A DNA stretch of 64,000 nt from Stutzerimonas azotifigens (GCF_013522725.1 NZ_JAAMRF010000001.1:248001-312000); one strand, 5' to 3'; counted from the stretch's first letter, positions 8,152 to 19,147 are shown. Notes: generated by a model from the sequence alone, not told the origin. Numbers and translations: made by a program.

Positions 8152-8544
8152 ATGTCGGCGACTCAAAATTACGGCACTGGCCGTCGCAAGACTGCAACCG
8201 CACGCGTATTCCTGCGTCCGGGCACTGGCAAGATTTCTATCAACAACCGCGAGCTGGACAACTTCTTCGGGCGTGAAACCGCTCGCATGGTCGTTCGTCA
8301 GCCGCTCGAGCTGACTTCTACCGTCGAAAAGTTCGACGTGTATGTCACTGTTCTGGGTGGCGGTGTGAGCGGTCAGGCCGGCGCGATTCGTCACGGAATC
8401 ACCCGGGCGTTGATGGAATACGACGAAACCCTGCGCCCTGCGCTGCGCAAGGCCGGTTTCGTGACTCGCGATGCACGCGAAGTCGAGCGTAAGAAAGTTG
8501 GTCTGCGCAAGGCGCGTAAGCGTCCTCAGTACTCCAAGCGTTAA
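8152..8544 (+). CDS. rpsI: Small-subunit ribosomal protein S9
   Basis: 30S subunit protein whose C-terminal tail reaches the P-site tRNA. The product has 130 residues, with the family motif [17 protein letters not shown] near the N terminus and the invariant tail ending QYSKR. It is the second gene of the rplM-rpsI operon and is followed by a strong intrinsic terminator. Confidence 0.98.
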   Translation: MSATQNYGTGRRKTATARVFLRPGTGKISINNRELDNFFGRETARMVVRQPLELTSTVEKFDVYVTVLGGGVSGQAGAIRHGITRALMEYDETLRPALRKAGFVTRDAREVERKKVGLRKARKRPQYSKR

Positions 8545-8558
8545 TCTCGCTTGCGAAG

Positions 8559-8597
8559 AAAACGCCCTGGTTCGTTCGAATCCGGGCGTTTTTTTTT
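8559..8597 (+). terminator. Intrinsic terminator of rplM-rpsI
   Basis: AACGCCC (8561-8567) pairs with GGGCGTT (8584-8590) and is followed by a run of nine or more T. Confidence 0.92.
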
Positions 8598-8798
8598 GCC
8601 CTTCGATTCATTGATGCGACAGCATGTCGCGCGCTCAATGTCTTATTTATAAAGGCTTGCAGGCTGTTTGTGTCTGGCTATTACCTTGTCAGGGGAAGGG
8701 GTTTTCTTTACCATTTGGCGAATTTTTTCGCGGCCCGATTTTACGTAGTAGATGCCTGCTTTAAGGCAGGCCATAAGAAGCTGATGGGAGAGGACTGA

Positions 8799-9392
8799 AT
8801 GAGCAATGACGGCGTGAATGCTGGCCGGCGTCGCTTCCTGGTTGCCGCCACTTCGGTGGTGGGTGCGGCAGGAGCGGTGGGTGCCGCGGTCCCGTTCGTG
8901 GGGTCATGGTTCCCTAGTGCCAAGGCCAAGGCGGCCGGTGCGCCGGTTAGGGTGAATATCGGCAAGATCCAGCCGGGCCAGCAACTGGTGGCCGAATGGC
9001 GGGGCCAGCCGGTATTTATCGTGCGTCGGACCGATGAGATTCTCGGCGGCCTGGAAAAAGTCGAGGCTGAAGTGGCCGATCCTCAATCCGAGGAGTCGGT
9101 TCAGCCAGAGTACGTCGATCCGAAGACGCGCTCCATCAAGCCCGAACTGCTGGTGCTAGTGGGGCTCTGCACACACCTCGGCTGCTCGCCGTCCTTCCGC
9201 CCGGAAGTCGCTCCGGCGGATCTCGGCGCCAACTGGCAGGGCGGCTACTTCTGCCCGTGCCACGGCTCCAAATACGACATGGCCGGCCGCGTCTACAAAT
9301 CGCAGCCAGCACCCTTGAACCTGCCAGTGCCTCCGCACTCGTACGAGACGGATGATGTTCTCATCATCGGCGTGGACCAGGAGAACGCCTGA
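8799..9392 (+). CDS. petA: Cytochrome bc1 complex Rieske iron-sulfur subunit
   Basis: Carries the 2Fe-2S cluster that takes an electron from ubiquinol and passes it to cytochrome c1. The 197-residue product starts with a twin-arginine signal-anchor (GRRRFLVAATS and a hydrophobic stretch to about residue 35), typical of Tat-exported Rieske proteins. Box I CTHLGC is at 124-129 and box II CPCHG at 152-156: ligands C124, H126, C152 and H155, with C129-C154 as the disulfide. A GGAG ribosome site precedes the ATG, and a small hairpin GCCTGC/GCAGGC (8754-8771) lies in the leader. It is the first gene of petABC; petB overlaps its stop by one base. Confidence 0.97.
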   Translation: MSNDGVNAGRRRFLVAATSVVGAAGAVGAAVPFVGSWFPSAKAKAAGAPVRVNIGKIQPGQQLVAEWRGQPVFIVRRTDEILGGLEKVEAEVADPQSEESVQPEYVDPKTRSIKPELLVLVGLCTHLGCSPSFRPEVAPADLGANWQGGYFCPCHGSKYDMAGRVYKSQPAPLNLPVPPHSYETDDVLIIGVDQENA

Positions 9393-10603
9393 TGAGCAAG
9401 TTCATGGAATGGGTCGATGCGCGCTTCCCCGCGACCAAGATGTGGGAAGACCATCTGAGCAAGTATTACGCGCCCAAGAACTTCAACGTTCTGTACTTCT
9501 TTGGCTCCCTGGCACTGCTGGTTCTGGTCAATCAGATCCTCACCGGTATCTGGCTGACGATGAGCTTCGAGCCGTCGGCTGAAGGGGCCTTTGCCTCCGT
9601 CGAATACATCATGCGTGATGTCGAGTACGGCTGGATCATCCGCTACCTGCATTCGACCGGTGCTTCGGCATTCTTCGTCGTCGTCTATCTGCACATGTTC
9701 CGCGGGATCCTCTACGGCTCCTATCAGAAGCCGCGTGAGCTGGTGTGGATCTTCGGCATGCTGATCTACTTGGCGTTGATGGCCGAAGCCTTCATGGGCT
9801 ATCTGCTGCCATGGGGGCAGATGTCCTACTGGGGCGCCCAGGTGATCATCTCGTTGTTCGGCGCCATTCCGGTGATCGGCGACGACCTGACTCAGTGGAT
9901 CCGTGGTGACTATCTGATCTCGGGCATCACCCTGAACCGCTTCTTCGCGCTTCACGTGATTGCCTTGCCAATCGTCATTCTTGGCCTGGTGGTGTTGCAT
10001 ATCCTGGCGCTGCATGAGGTTGGGTCGAACAACCCGATGGGTGTCGATATCAAGAAGTCCAAGGACGAGGCAGGCGTTCCGCTCGACGGCATTCCGTTCC
10101 ATCCTTACTACACGGTGAAAGACATCGTGGGTGTGGTGGTCTTCCTGTTCGTCTTCTGCGCGGTGGTGTTCTTCTTCCCTGAGATGGGCGGCTACTTCCT
10201 CGAGAAACCGAACTTCGAGGCGGCCAACGCATTCAAGACGCCAGAGCACATCGCGCCCGTTTGGTACTTCACGCCGTTCTACGCGATCCTGCGCGCGGTA
10301 CCTGACAAGTTGCTGGGCGTCATCGCGATGGGCGCGGCGATCGCCGTGCTGTTCGTGCTGCCATGGCTGGATCGCAGCCCGGTCAAAGCGATGCGCTACA
10401 AGGGTTGGATGAGCAAGATCTGGCTGCTGGTTTTCTGCGTATCGTTCGTAATTCTCGGCGTCCTCGGCGTTCTGGCTCCTACTCCGGGACGGACGCTGCT
10501 GTCCCAGGTATGTACGTTCCTTTATTTCGCGTACTTCCTCCTGATGCCGTTCTACACCAAGCTCGAGAAGACCAAAGTAGTACCGGATAGGGTGGATGGC
10601 TGA
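9392..10603 (+). CDS. petB: Cytochrome bc1 complex cytochrome b
   Basis: Core membrane subunit holding both b hemes and the quinol oxidation and reduction sites. The 403-residue length fits bacterial cytochrome b. Paired heme histidines are visible in helix B (YLHSTGASAF and YLHMFRG) and helix D (RFFALHVIALP and VVLHILALHEVGS). The Qo-site PEWY motif is not seen in that form: the region reads APVWYFTPFYAILR, with PVWY in its place, as is common in this lineage. Start ATG overlaps the petA stop as TGATG, and petC begins on the last base of its stop codon. Confidence 0.97.
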   Translation: MSKFMEWVDARFPATKMWEDHLSKYYAPKNFNVLYFFGSLALLVLVNQILTGIWLTMSFEPSAEGAFASVEYIMRDVEYGWIIRYLHSTGASAFFVVVYLHMFRGILYGSYQKPRELVWIFGMLIYLALMAEAFMGYLLPWGQMSYWGAQVIISLFGAIPVIGDDLTQWIRGDYLISGITLNRFFALHVIALPIVILGLVVLHILALHEVGSNNPMGVDIKKSKDEAGVPLDGIPFHPYYTVKDIVGVVVFLFVFCAVVFFFPEMGGYFLEKPNFEAANAFKTPEHIAPVWYFTPFYAILRAVPDKLLGVIAMGAAIAVLFVLPWLDRSPVKAMRYKGWMSKIWLLVFCVSFVILGVLGVLAPTPGRTLLSQVCTFLYFAYFLLMPFYTKLEKTKVVPDRVDG

Positions 10604-11385
10604 TGAAAAAGCAAGTAGCTGCATTTATTCTCGCGCTGATGCCGGTCCTCTCCTTCGCTGCTGGCGGCCATGGCGTCGAGCTGGACAAGGTCGATATCGA
10701 TCTTACCGACAAGGCCGCAATGCAGGATGGTCTGCGCACGTTCGCCAACTATTGCATGGGTTGTCACAGTGCCCAGTACCAGCGGTACGAGCGCGTCGCG
10801 ACGGACCTCGGTATTCCCGAGGAGATCATGCTGGAGAACGTGATCTTCAATGACGCCAAGATTGGCGACCATATGCAGATCGGCATGCGTCCGGACGATG
10901 CCAAGGGTTGGTTCGGCGCTGCGCCGCCGGATCTGACGCTGGTTGCGCGGGTTCGTGGAAATGACTGGTTGTATTCGTATCTGCGTGCGTTCTACGAAGA
11001 CCCGAGCCGTCCGTACGGTGTGAACAACCGCGTTTTCCCGAACGTCGGTATGCCGCACGTGCTGGCGCCGCTGCAAGGTCGTCAGGTGGTGGGTTGCAAG
11101 CAGGTTCAGGTGGTCGAGAATGGTCGTCGCCAGTTCGATCCGCTGACTGGGACGCCCATCACTCACGAAGCCTGTGACCAGTTGACCGTCATGCCTGGCA
11201 CCGGAGCGCAAAGCGAGGTGGAGTACGACGAGACGGTGAAGAACCTGGTGACCTTCCTGGCGTACTCCGCCAACCCGGTCAAGCTGCAAAGCCAGCGCAT
11301 CGGCACTTACGTGTTGTTGTTCCTGGCGGTCTTCTTCGTGTTCGCCTACCTGCTCAAGCGTGAGTACTGGAAAGACGTTCATTAA
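10603..11385 (+). CDS. petC: Cytochrome bc1 complex cytochrome c1
   Basis: Periplasmic heme subunit that passes electrons from the Rieske protein to soluble cytochrome c. It has 260 residues, a signal peptide (MKKQVAAFILALMPVLSFAA), the heme-binding motif C51-M-G-C54-H55, and a C-terminal membrane anchor (about 228-250, TYVLLFLAVFFVFAYLL) followed by basic residues. The axial Met probably lies in the NVGMPHVLAPLQG region or nearby. It is the last gene of petABC and is followed by a strong terminator; sspA lies next, as in other pseudomonads. Confidence 0.97.
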   Translation: MKKQVAAFILALMPVLSFAAGGHGVELDKVDIDLTDKAAMQDGLRTFANYCMGCHSAQYQRYERVATDLGIPEEIMLENVIFNDAKIGDHMQIGMRPDDAKGWFGAAPPDLTLVARVRGNDWLYSYLRAFYEDPSRPYGVNNRVFPNVGMPHVLAPLQGRQVVGCKQVQVVENGRRQFDPLTGTPITHEACDQLTVMPGTGAQSEVEYDETVKNLVTFLAYSANPVKLQSQRIGTYVLLFLAVFFVFAYLLKREYWKDVH

Positions 11386-11407
11386 ACCAGGCAGTACCTG
11401 TTGTAAC

Positions 11408-11438
11408 CGCGCGCGCCTGATGGGCGCGCGTGTTTTTT
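11408..11438 (+). terminator. Intrinsic terminator of petABC
   Basis: CGCGCGCC (11410-11417), loop TGATG, GGCGCGCG (11423-11430), followed by TGTTTTTT. Confidence 0.9.
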
Positions 11439-11555
11439 CTGCTCTCCGAGAAGGGCGGTGCCGCTGGCATAGCCGCGCGGAGCGCGCTCACGGAACTCGT
11501 GGTTTGGCCATGCTGCCAGCCCAACGATATGCATTCATACGCGAGGAAGGACCCT

Positions 11556-12173
11556 ATGGCCATGAACAACAAGCTGGCCTGTTATTCCGATCCCTCCGAT
11601 CATTACTCTCACCGGGTGCGCCTGGTTCTTGCCGAAAAAGGCGTCGAGGCGCAGATCATCGACGTCGATCCGCAGCGCTGCCCACCGCAGCTCGCCGAGG
11701 TCAATCCCTACGCCAGCGTTCCGACCTTCGTCGATCGCGATCTGGCGCTCTATGAGTCCACGGTAATCATGGAGTACCTCGAGGAGCGTTATCCACATCC
11801 CGCGCTGCTGCCCGTATACCCGGTGGCGCGCGCCAATACGCGCTTGCTGGTTCACCGCATTCAGCGTGACTGGTGCCGCCTGGTCGATCAGATTCTCGAG
11901 CGACGTGTCGTCGAGGCTGCCAAGGTGCAGGCGCGCAAGGAGCTTCGTGAAAGCCTGACCGGTGTGTCGCCGGTTTTTGCGGACAAGCCCTATTTTCTCA
12001 GTGAAGAGCTCAGCCTGGTGGATTGCTGCCTGTTGCCAATCCTGTGGCGTTTGCCCAGTCTGGGTATCGAGCTACCGCGAGCGGCCAAGCCGCTGCTCGA
12101 TTACATGGAGCGTAATTTCGTTCGCGAGGCCTTCCAGGCCAGTCTTTCCGCCGTTGAGCGCCGAATGCGCTAA
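11556..12173 (+). CDS. sspA: Stringent starvation protein A (GST-fold RNA polymerase-associated protein)
   Basis: RNA polymerase-binding transcription factor with a glutathione S-transferase fold. The 205-residue product has the thioredoxin-like N domain ([21 protein letters not shown], with [12 protein letters not shown] and [17 protein letters not shown]) and an all-helical C domain. I chose the ATG at 11556 because GGAAGGA lies six bases before it; the frame is open upstream to 11430 without family sequence. sspB follows after 14 bases. Confidence 0.95.
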   Translation: MAMNNKLACYSDPSDHYSHRVRLVLAEKGVEAQIIDVDPQRCPPQLAEVNPYASVPTFVDRDLALYESTVIMEYLEERYPHPALLPVYPVARANTRLLVHRIQRDWCRLVDQILERRVVEAAKVQARKELRESLTGVSPVFADKPYFLSEELSLVDCCLLPILWRLPSLGIELPRAAKPLLDYMERNFVREAFQASLSAVERRMR

Positions 12174-12187
12174 GAGAGGCAGCCCAC

Positions 12188-12595
12188 ATGAATTCAAGTC
12201 GTCCTTATCTGGTCCGCGCGCTGTACGAATGGATCGTCGACAACGATTGCACGCCTCACTTGCTGGTCCATGCCGAGCATCCTGGCGTGCAGGTGCCGGC
12301 GGGTTTCGCCAGCGACGGACAGATCGTTCTGAACGTCTCGCCCAGTGCGGTGCGTCAGATGCAAATGGATAACGAGGCCGTCAGCTTCGAAGGGCGTTTC
12401 GGTGGGGTTCCCCATAGCCTCTATATCCCGTCGGCAGCCGTGATGGCGATCTACGCGCGGGAGAACGGGCAGGGCATGGTGTTCGAGGTCGAGCCCACGC
12501 CGCCCGATGACGGCGCACCGGAAGACTCGTCTTCTTCAGCGGGCGGGCCGCGCCCCAGTGCGGGCGGACGCCCCAGTCTGAAGGTGGTTAAGTAG
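12188..12595 (+). CDS. sspB: ClpXP adaptor SspB
   Basis: Adaptor that binds ssrA-tagged proteins and delivers them to ClpXP. The 135 residues form a conserved SspB core (RPYLVRALYEWIVDNDCTPHL near the N terminus, FGGVPHSLYIPSAAVMAIYARENGQGMVFE later), a flexible linker rich in Asp, Ser, Gly and Pro, and a short C-terminal tail ending GRPSLKVVK. That tail matches the ClpX-binding XB motif of the family. It is the second gene of sspAB and ends at a bidirectional terminator. Confidence 0.95.
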   Translation: MNSSRPYLVRALYEWIVDNDCTPHLLVHAEHPGVQVPAGFASDGQIVLNVSPSAVRQMQMDNEAVSFEGRFGGVPHSLYIPSAAVMAIYARENGQGMVFEVEPTPPDDGAPEDSSSSAGGPRPSAGGRPSLKVVK

Positions 12596-12603
12596 GCCTT
12601 GAG

Positions 12604-12639
12604 CAAAAAAACGGCGACCATCAGGTCGCCGTTTTTTTC
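12604..12639 (+). terminator. Bidirectional terminator between sspB and dolP
   Basis: AACGGCGACC and GGTCGCCGTT form a perfect 10-bp stem with an ATCA loop. A runs on the left and T runs on the right give a T tract in both directions, serving sspAB on the plus strand and the dolP operon on the minus strand. Confidence 0.9.
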
Positions 12640-12659
12640 ACTGGCGCAGCGTGAGGGGC

Positions 12660-13924
<1,265 letters not shown>

Positions 13925-14290
13925 TCAGCTGTCAAAAGCGTTGCGAATCCAGTTCGGCTCGCTGGGCTGCGTGGCGGCACTGAGGGCGATGACGTCGAAA
14001 CGGCAGGGGTGCTTGGCCCAGCGCGTTTCCTTCTGCAGGAACAGCTGGGCTGCCTTGATGAGCTTCTGCTGCTTGCGCGCGTCGACGCTTTCCAGAGCGC
14101 CACCCCAGGCCTCGTGGCGCCTGTAGCGAACTTCGACGAATACTACTGTATCGCCATCGAGCATGACCAGATCGAGCTCTCCGCTGCGGCAGAGCCAATT
14201 CTGTGCCACCAGGCGCAGGCCGTTCCGCTTCAGGTGCGTCAGGGCCAGGGCTTCGGCCGCTCGGCCGCTGCTCTGGCGGTCCTCGCTCAT
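13925..14290 (-). CDS. yraN: YraN / UPF0102 family endonuclease-like protein
   Basis: A 121-residue protein of the UPF0102 family with a restriction-endonuclease-like fold. Active-site-type residues are in GRAAEALALTHLKRNG, SGELDLVMLD and VVFVEVRYR, and a conserved KQQKLIKAAQLFL helix follows. Function is not settled. I chose the ATG at 14290, which overlaps the lpoA stop as ATGA and gives the family N terminus; the longer frame to 14512 is only the lpoA gene read in another frame. Confidence 0.92.
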   Translation of the reverse strand: MSEDRQSSGRAAEALALTHLKRNGLRLVAQNWLCRSGELDLVMLDGDTVVFVEVRYRRHEAWGGALESVDARKQQKLIKAAQLFLQKETRWAKHPCRFDVIALSAATQPSEPNWIRNAFDS

Positions 14291-16062
14291 TGTGCCGGGC
14301 TGTCGGGTAGGCGCTGCACCTGGCCGTCGCGGAACTCGGCCCAGGGCAACTCGCGCTCGACGCGCTGGCCAGGCGTCAGGCTGAGAGTGCCCGAAAGGCC
14401 CTCGAGGCGCATCCCTGGTAGCGCCGTCAACTGACTTAGGCGCGGTGCGAGGAGATAGGCATCGGCCCCCATCGCATAAAGCCTGCCCAGGCTTCCGGCC
14501 GCTTGTGGCCATTGCTGCTCGGCCTGTTGACGCAGCGGGATGCTGGGGTCGAGTAACCAGGGTGTTTCGGCAAAGCGAATACCGTCGAGGTCAAGGTACT
14601 GTGTGCGGTTGTTGGTTGCCGCGTGAAGATGCGAGGTCGCATAGACCGGCACGTCACCGGCGTACTGGAAGATCAGCGTCGGCTTTACCTGCTGCGCCTG
14701 TTGCGGCGTTGCGGCCAGGAATACGAAGTCCACGTCCTGCCGACGCGTCGGTTCGGCGTTCGCGCCGTTGGAGCGAACCTGGAACAGGTCGGCGATCTGC
14801 TTGGCCAGTTCGACCGGCTCCGCCAGCGGTTCGGCCGCCAGCAGGGTGCCGCCCTGGTCCAGCCAAGTCTGGCGGAAAGCATCCAATACACGGGAGCCCC
14901 ATTCTCCACGGGGTGTCAGGGCGATGGCGCTGCGGTGGCCGTCGGCCCATGCCCGGCGCGCCACTTCGCGGGCCTCGTCCTCGGCAGCAAGGCCGAACTG
15001 GAACAGCTGTGGCGGCGTCTTTTGGCCAGCGTCGCTGTAGTTGAGGGCAAGGGTGGTGATCGGCAGTTGCTCGCGCTCGGCAAGCTGGCGGACCTGCTCC
15101 TTTTCCAGCGGGCCGACGACCAGCTGAACGCCATCGGCCTGGGCTTGCTGATAAAAGTCATCCAGTGAACGGAAGCGAGCCGTGTCGTACAGCTCGATCT
15201 TCGGTGAGGTGTTGCCCATCTGGCGGTCCTGCAGGTGCGCGGCGAGGAACCCGTCTCGCAAGGCGCGTGCTACCGAGGCCAGTTGGCCATCGGTAGGCAA
15301 TAGCAGTCCGATGTGAGTCAGCGGTTGATCGGCCATTTCCCTGAGCTTCACCAGTGCTTCCGGCAGGCGCTGGGCGGCAGGGTGGCCGGGGTGCTGGTCG
15401 CGCCAGCTGTCGATGGCCGCCTGCTGCTGGCCTAGTGTGCCGGCCTGCTTGAGCGCGGCGGCCAACGACAGCCATCCGGCCAAGTCGGGCTCTTCGGCGG
15501 CGCCGAGTTGTTCGGACGGCAGGCTGGAGACCAGTCCCCAGATCGCTTCGTTGTTTTGCTCGGCAGCCTGGCCTCCGAGTAGCGGGGCGATGAAAACGCG
15601 TTCGCGCGCCGCCGCCATCAGCTGGCCGTCGCCTTCCAGTGCTTCGGCGCGGGCGAGCTGGCTGCGGATCTGCTGGTCCACTGGTAGTTCGGAAAGCCGC
15701 TCGAATGCGGGGTGTTGCAGAAGCACCAACGCCTGACGCGGATCGCCGTTCGCCAAGGCCAGTTCGGCCTGCAACGTGCGAGCGAAGATCTGCTGCGCGG
15801 GCTTGAGGATGTCCATCGGAACCTGTTGAAGAATCTGCGCGGCGCGGTCGAGGTCGCCCTGCTTGAACGACTGATCTGCAGCGGTGAGGCGCAGCAGGGC
15901 GGCTTTTTCGGCGTCGCTGCTGGCGGCCTGTTCCAGCAGCTGCTGGGTGGATGCCTGGGGTGTGCGAGGCAATTCGCCAAGGGTCGACGTCGGGCTGCTG
16001 CCGCAGGCCGACAGCAGGCCAACGAGGCAGAGGATGAGGAGCGGGCGCAGACGGGCCGTCAT
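14287..16062 (-). CDS. lpoA: Outer-membrane lipoprotein activator of PBP1A, LpoA (YraM)
   Basis: Lipoprotein that crosses the periplasm and stimulates the peptidoglycan synthase PBP1A. The 591-residue precursor has a lipobox with Cys20 (LLSAC). An N-terminal TPR-like helical domain (about 35-240) is followed by a periplasmic-binding-protein-like domain (about 250-575, starting with [14 protein letters not shown]). The family length and the position next to rsmI, divergent, match E. coli yraM. It is the first gene of the minus-strand block; its promoter must lie in 16063-16176. Confidence 0.93.
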   Translation of the reverse strand: MTARLRPLLILCLVGLLSACGSSPTSTLGELPRTPQASTQQLLEQAASSDAEKAALLRLTAADQSFKQGDLDRAAQILQQVPMDILKPAQQIFARTLQAELALANGDPRQALVLLQHPAFERLSELPVDQQIRSQLARAEALEGDGQLMAAARERVFIAPLLGGQAAEQNNEAIWGLVSSLPSEQLGAAEEPDLAGWLSLAAALKQAGTLGQQQAAIDSWRDQHPGHPAAQRLPEALVKLREMADQPLTHIGLLLPTDGQLASVARALRDGFLAAHLQDRQMGNTSPKIELYDTARFRSLDDFYQQAQADGVQLVVGPLEKEQVRQLAEREQLPITTLALNYSDAGQKTPPQLFQFGLAAEDEAREVARRAWADGHRSAIALTPRGEWGSRVLDAFRQTWLDQGGTLLAAEPLAEPVELAKQIADLFQVRSNGANAEPTRRQDVDFVFLAATPQQAQQVKPTLIFQYAGDVPVYATSHLHAATNNRTQYLDLDGIRFAETPWLLDPSIPLRQQAEQQWPQAAGSLGRLYAMGADAYLLAPRLSQLTALPGMRLEGLSGTLSLTPGQRVERELPWAEFRDGQVQRLPDSPAQ

Positions 16063-16176
16063 GGGAAGGTTCCTGAAAGCAATAGTGAGCGGATTGTACC
16101 CAAGCCCCTATGGGGCTGCGATGGTGCATCCCCGAAACGGGCTACAATGCGCGTTTCCGTTAGCGAGGTATGCCCT

Positions 16177-17040
16177 GTGACTGCGACAGCTGATGCGAAT
16201 TCCGCCGCAGGCGTGCTCTATGTGGTCGCCACGCCGATCGGCAACCTCGAGGACATCAGTGCCAGGGCGTTGCGTATATTGAAGGAGGTTTCACTGATCG
16301 CGGCCGAAGACACGCGGCACTCGTCGCGCCTGCTGCAGCACTTCGGCATCTCGACCCCGTTGGCTGCTTGCCATGATCACAACGAGCGTGACGAAGGGCG
16401 TTTCCTGGAGCGGTTACTGGCTGGCGGTGACGTGGCGCTGATTTCCGATGCCGGGACACCGCTGATTTCCGATCCGGGCTTTCACCTGGTGCGCCAGGTG
16501 CGTGCTGCCGGAATCCGTGTGGTACCGATCCCTGGTGCCTGCGCATTGATAGCGGCGCTCAGTGCGGCTGGGTTGCCATCCGATCGCTTCGCGTTCGAAG
16601 GGTTTCTGCCGGCCAAGGTAGCCGGACGCAGGGCCCGGCTCGAGGCGCTGAGAGAGGAGTCGCGCACATTACTTTTCTATGAGGCTCCCCATCGCCTTCT
16701 CGACAGCCTGAGGGATATGGCAGACGTGTTCGGCGAAGCGCGCCCCGCAGTGCTCGGGCGTGAGCTGACCAAGACCTTCGAGACGCTGCAGGGCTTGCCG
16801 TTGGGCGAGCTGGTTCGGTGGGTGAAGGCCGACAGCAATCAGCAGCGCGGCGAATGTGTGCTTGTCGTCGCTGGATGGCAGGCACCCGCTAGCGAAGATG
16901 CCCTGGATGCTGGCGCGTTGCGCATATTGGACCTGCTGTTGGCCGAGCTGCCGCTCAAGCGCGCCGCTGCGGTGGCCGCCGAAATCACCGGGGTGCGCAA
17001 GAATCTGTTATATCAGGCGGCTCTGGAGCGCAAGGCGTAG
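16177..17040 (+). CDS. rsmI: 16S rRNA (cytidine-1402 2'-O) methyltransferase RsmI
   Basis: SAM-dependent tetrapyrrole-methylase-fold enzyme that modifies C1402 in the ribosomal P site. The 287-residue product has the family motifs [49 protein letters not shown] and [13 protein letters not shown]. The start is taken as the GTG at 16177 with GAGG eight bases upstream. An in-frame ATG at 16147 overlaps a -10-like TACAAT (16143-16148), which would put it at the transcript start, so it is unlikely to be used. The gene is divergent from lpoA. Confidence 0.94.
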   Translation: MTATADANSAAGVLYVVATPIGNLEDISARALRILKEVSLIAAEDTRHSSRLLQHFGISTPLAACHDHNERDEGRFLERLLAGGDVALISDAGTPLISDPGFHLVRQVRAAGIRVVPIPGACALIAALSAAGLPSDRFAFEGFLPAKVAGRRARLEALREESRTLLFYEAPHRLLDSLRDMADVFGEARPAVLGRELTKTFETLQGLPLGELVRWVKADSNQQRGECVLVVAGWQAPASEDALDAGALRILDLLLAELPLKRAAAVAAEITGVRKNLLYQAALERKA

Positions 17041-17059
17041 CCGAATGATGGCTTATAGG

Positions 17060-17089
17060 TTGCGGCTGTGTGCGCCTAGCCCGTATTCT
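17060..17089 (+). promoter_or_regulatory. Probable promoter of rnpB
   Basis: TTGCGG (17060-17065), 18-base spacer, TATTCT (17084-17089). The mature 5' end of the RNA at about 17099 fits a start ten bases downstream. Confidence 0.5.
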
Positions 17090-17098
17090 TGTCGGCGG

Positions 17099-17456
17099 AG
17101 AGTCGATCGGACAGTCGCTGTCTTGTTCTGCTTGCGGAATGGGAGGGAGGAAAGTCCGGGCTCCATAGGGCAAAGTGCCAGGTAACGCCTGGGAGGCGTG
17201 AGCCTACGGAAAGTGCCACAGAAAATAACCGCCTAAGCGCTTCGGCGCCGGTAAGGGTGAAAAGGTGCGGTAAGAGCGCACCGCACGGCTGGCAACAGTC
17301 CGTGGCTAGGTAAACCCCACTTGGAGCAAGACCAAATAGGGATCCATTGGCGTGGCCCGCGCTGGATCCGGGTAGGTTGCTAGAGGCAGTCAGTGATGGC
17401 TGTCGTAGAGGAATGGCTGTCCTCGACAGAACCCGGCTTACAGATCGACTCTCCCC
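17099..17456 (+). ncRNA. rnpB: RNase P RNA (bacterial type A)
   Basis: Catalytic RNA that cuts tRNA 5' leaders. Diagnostic conserved segments are present in order: GGAGGAAAGTCCGGGCTCC near 17150, GCCAGGTAACGCCTGG, GGTAAGGGTGAAAAGGTGCG, AAGAGCGCACCGC, ACAGTCCGTGGC, GGAGCAAGACCAAATAGGG, and the 3' ACAGAACCCGGCTTA. The first bases AGAGTCGATC pair with GATCGACTCT near 17443-17452 to form helix P1, which sets the ends to within a few bases. No strong terminator hairpin follows. Confidence 0.97.
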
Positions 17457-17648
17457 TTCCTTTCGCTTGTGCTCGCCACAATTCTAATGCCTAAAAAGTC
17501 TTACTCTTAACAAGTTACTTTAACTGTGCTTGTTAACCCCTCGCTTTGCTTCGCAGTTCCCCTTCTTTTGCTCGTCACGAGCACTCCTACAGTCTCAAAC
17601 CGCTTCGCTAAATAGCCGCCCCGTAAGGGTTTTCCCGCTGAGCGTGCC
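17457..17648. other. Intergenic region between rnpB and the dcw promoter
   Basis: No gene seen. It contains an A/T-rich perfect 8-bp inverted repeat, TTAACAAG (17507-17514) and CTTGTTAA (17529-17536), and a 15-base palindrome, TGCTCGT-C-ACGAGCA (17569-17583), about 65 bases before the mraZ -35 box. The first may help end rnpB transcription although no T-run follows; the second looks like a protein-binding site. Confidence 0.55.
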
Positions 17649-17678
17649 TTGACGGTGGGGTAGGCGCATTCCTATAGT
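17649..17678 (+). promoter_or_regulatory. Promoter of the dcw cluster (Pmra)
   Basis: TTGACG (17649-17654), 18-base spacer, TATAGT (17673-17678), near-consensus sigma-70. The start should be near 17685, at the edge of the MraZ repeats. Confidence 0.8.
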
Positions 17679-17686
17679 GTGCCCAG

Positions 17687-17721
17687 GTGGTAGAAAGTGG
17701 TACGAAGTGGATAAAAATGGG
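17687..17721 (+). promoter_or_regulatory. MraZ operator: four repeats at 10-bp spacing
   Basis: GTGG occurs at 17687, 17697 and 17707, with ATGGG at 17717, exactly one helical turn apart. MraZ is known to bind direct GTGG(G) repeats with 5-6 base gaps upstream of its own gene in E. coli and mollicutes. Here they sit just downstream of the -10 box, so binding would block initiation. Confidence 0.85.
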
Positions 17722-17751
17722 CATGGATAGCTGAATTCAGGGGAAGCAGCC

Positions 17752-18207
17752 GTGTTTCGCGGAGCAAACGCCATCAGTCTCGACGCCAAAGGGCGGCTCG
17801 CGATGCCCAGCCGGTATCGTGACGAGCTCGTTTCGCGTTGCGATGGCCAGTTGATCGTCACGATCGACGCCGTGGATCGCTGCCTCTGCATTTATCCGCT
17901 GCCCGAATGGGAAGTCATCGAGGCGAAGTTGCGCGAGCTGCCCTCGTTGCGTGAGGAGGCGCGGCGACTGCAGCGCCTGTTGATTGGTAACGCGGTGGAT
18001 ATCGAGCTCGATGGCAGCGGCCGGGTGCTCGTGCCGCCGCGTTTGCGCGAATACGCGGGGCTGGACAAGCGCGCCATGCTGGTCGGTCAGCTCAACAAGT
18101 TTCAGCTGTGGAACGAGGACGATTGGAACGCGATATCTGACGCGGACCTGGCGGCCATCAAACAACCCGGCGGTCTGCCGGACGAAATGCGTGATCTCAT
18201 CCTGTGA
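17752..18207 (+). CDS. mraZ: Transcriptional regulator MraZ
   Basis: DNA-binding protein that represses the dcw cluster. The 151 residues contain two SpoVT/AbrB-type halves with DXXXR motifs: [14 protein letters not shown] (about 9-22) and [18 protein letters not shown] (about 86-103). It starts with GTG after an AGGGGAAG ribosome site. Its operator lies 30-65 bases upstream. The stop overlaps the rsmH GTG as GTGA. Confidence 0.95.
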   Translation: MFRGANAISLDAKGRLAMPSRYRDELVSRCDGQLIVTIDAVDRCLCIYPLPEWEVIEAKLRELPSLREEARRLQRLLIGNAVDIELDGSGRVLVPPRLREYAGLDKRAMLVGQLNKFQLWNEDDWNAISDADLAAIKQPGGLPDEMRDLIL

Positions 18208-19147
18208 ACCAGACAAGCAGCCTGCGACATATCACCGTGTTGCTCGACGAAGCCGTCGCGGCGCTGGCCGTTCGTCCGGAAGGTCGCTACGTGGATGGCA
18301 CCTTCGGCCGCGGAGGGCACAGCCGCGCGCTGCTGCGGCGGCTCGGGCCCGACGGCTGCTTGCTTGGCTTCGACAAAGACCCGCAGGCAATCGCTACGGG
18401 GCAAGCACTGGCGGCCGAGGACGGCCGCTTTGTCGTTGTGCAGAGAAGCTTTGCCGAGCTTGGCGATGAGCTGGCGCACCGCGGTTGGAGTGGGACGCTA
18501 AGCGGCGTACTGCTTGACCTGGGCGTGTCCTCGCCGCAGCTCGACGATCCAGAGCGGGGTTTCAGCTTTCTCAATGACGGGCCGCTCGACATGCGCATGG
18601 ATCCTTCCCGCGGCGTGAGTGCGGCGCAATGGATCGCCACTGCCAGCGAAGATGAAATAGCCCGCGTTTTCAAGGAATACGGGGAAGAGCGCTTTGCCAA
18701 GCGCATGGCACGTGCGGTGGTGCAGCGCCGCATCGAGCGTCCGTTCGAGCGCACCGCTGACCTGGCCAAGGTCCTGACGGAAGCCAATCCGGCCTGGGAA
18801 AAAGGCAAGAACCCGGCGACACGAGCCTTTCAGGGGCTGCGCATCTACATCAATAACGAACTTGGCGACCTTGAGGTGGGCTTGCAGGCCGCATTCGATG
18901 CGCTAGAAGTAGGCGGTCGGCTGGTGGTGATCAGCTTCCACTCGCTTGAAGACCGCATCGTCAAACAGTTCATGCGCCGTTACGCCAAGGGTGAAGCGGA
19001 TCAATTGCCGCGCAATCTGCCGGTAATTGCCAAAGTGTTCGAGCCGCGGCTCAAACTCCTCGGCAAGCCGCAGTTCGCATCCGAAGCTGAGGTCAAGGCC
19101 AACCCTCGCTCGCGCAGCGCCGTGATGCGCGTTGCGGAGAAGCTGCG

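Noticed and set aside
9293..10624. 443-residue minus-strand frame over petB
   Set aside because: Antisense to cytochrome b, rich in Glu/Gln/His, with no recognisable domain.
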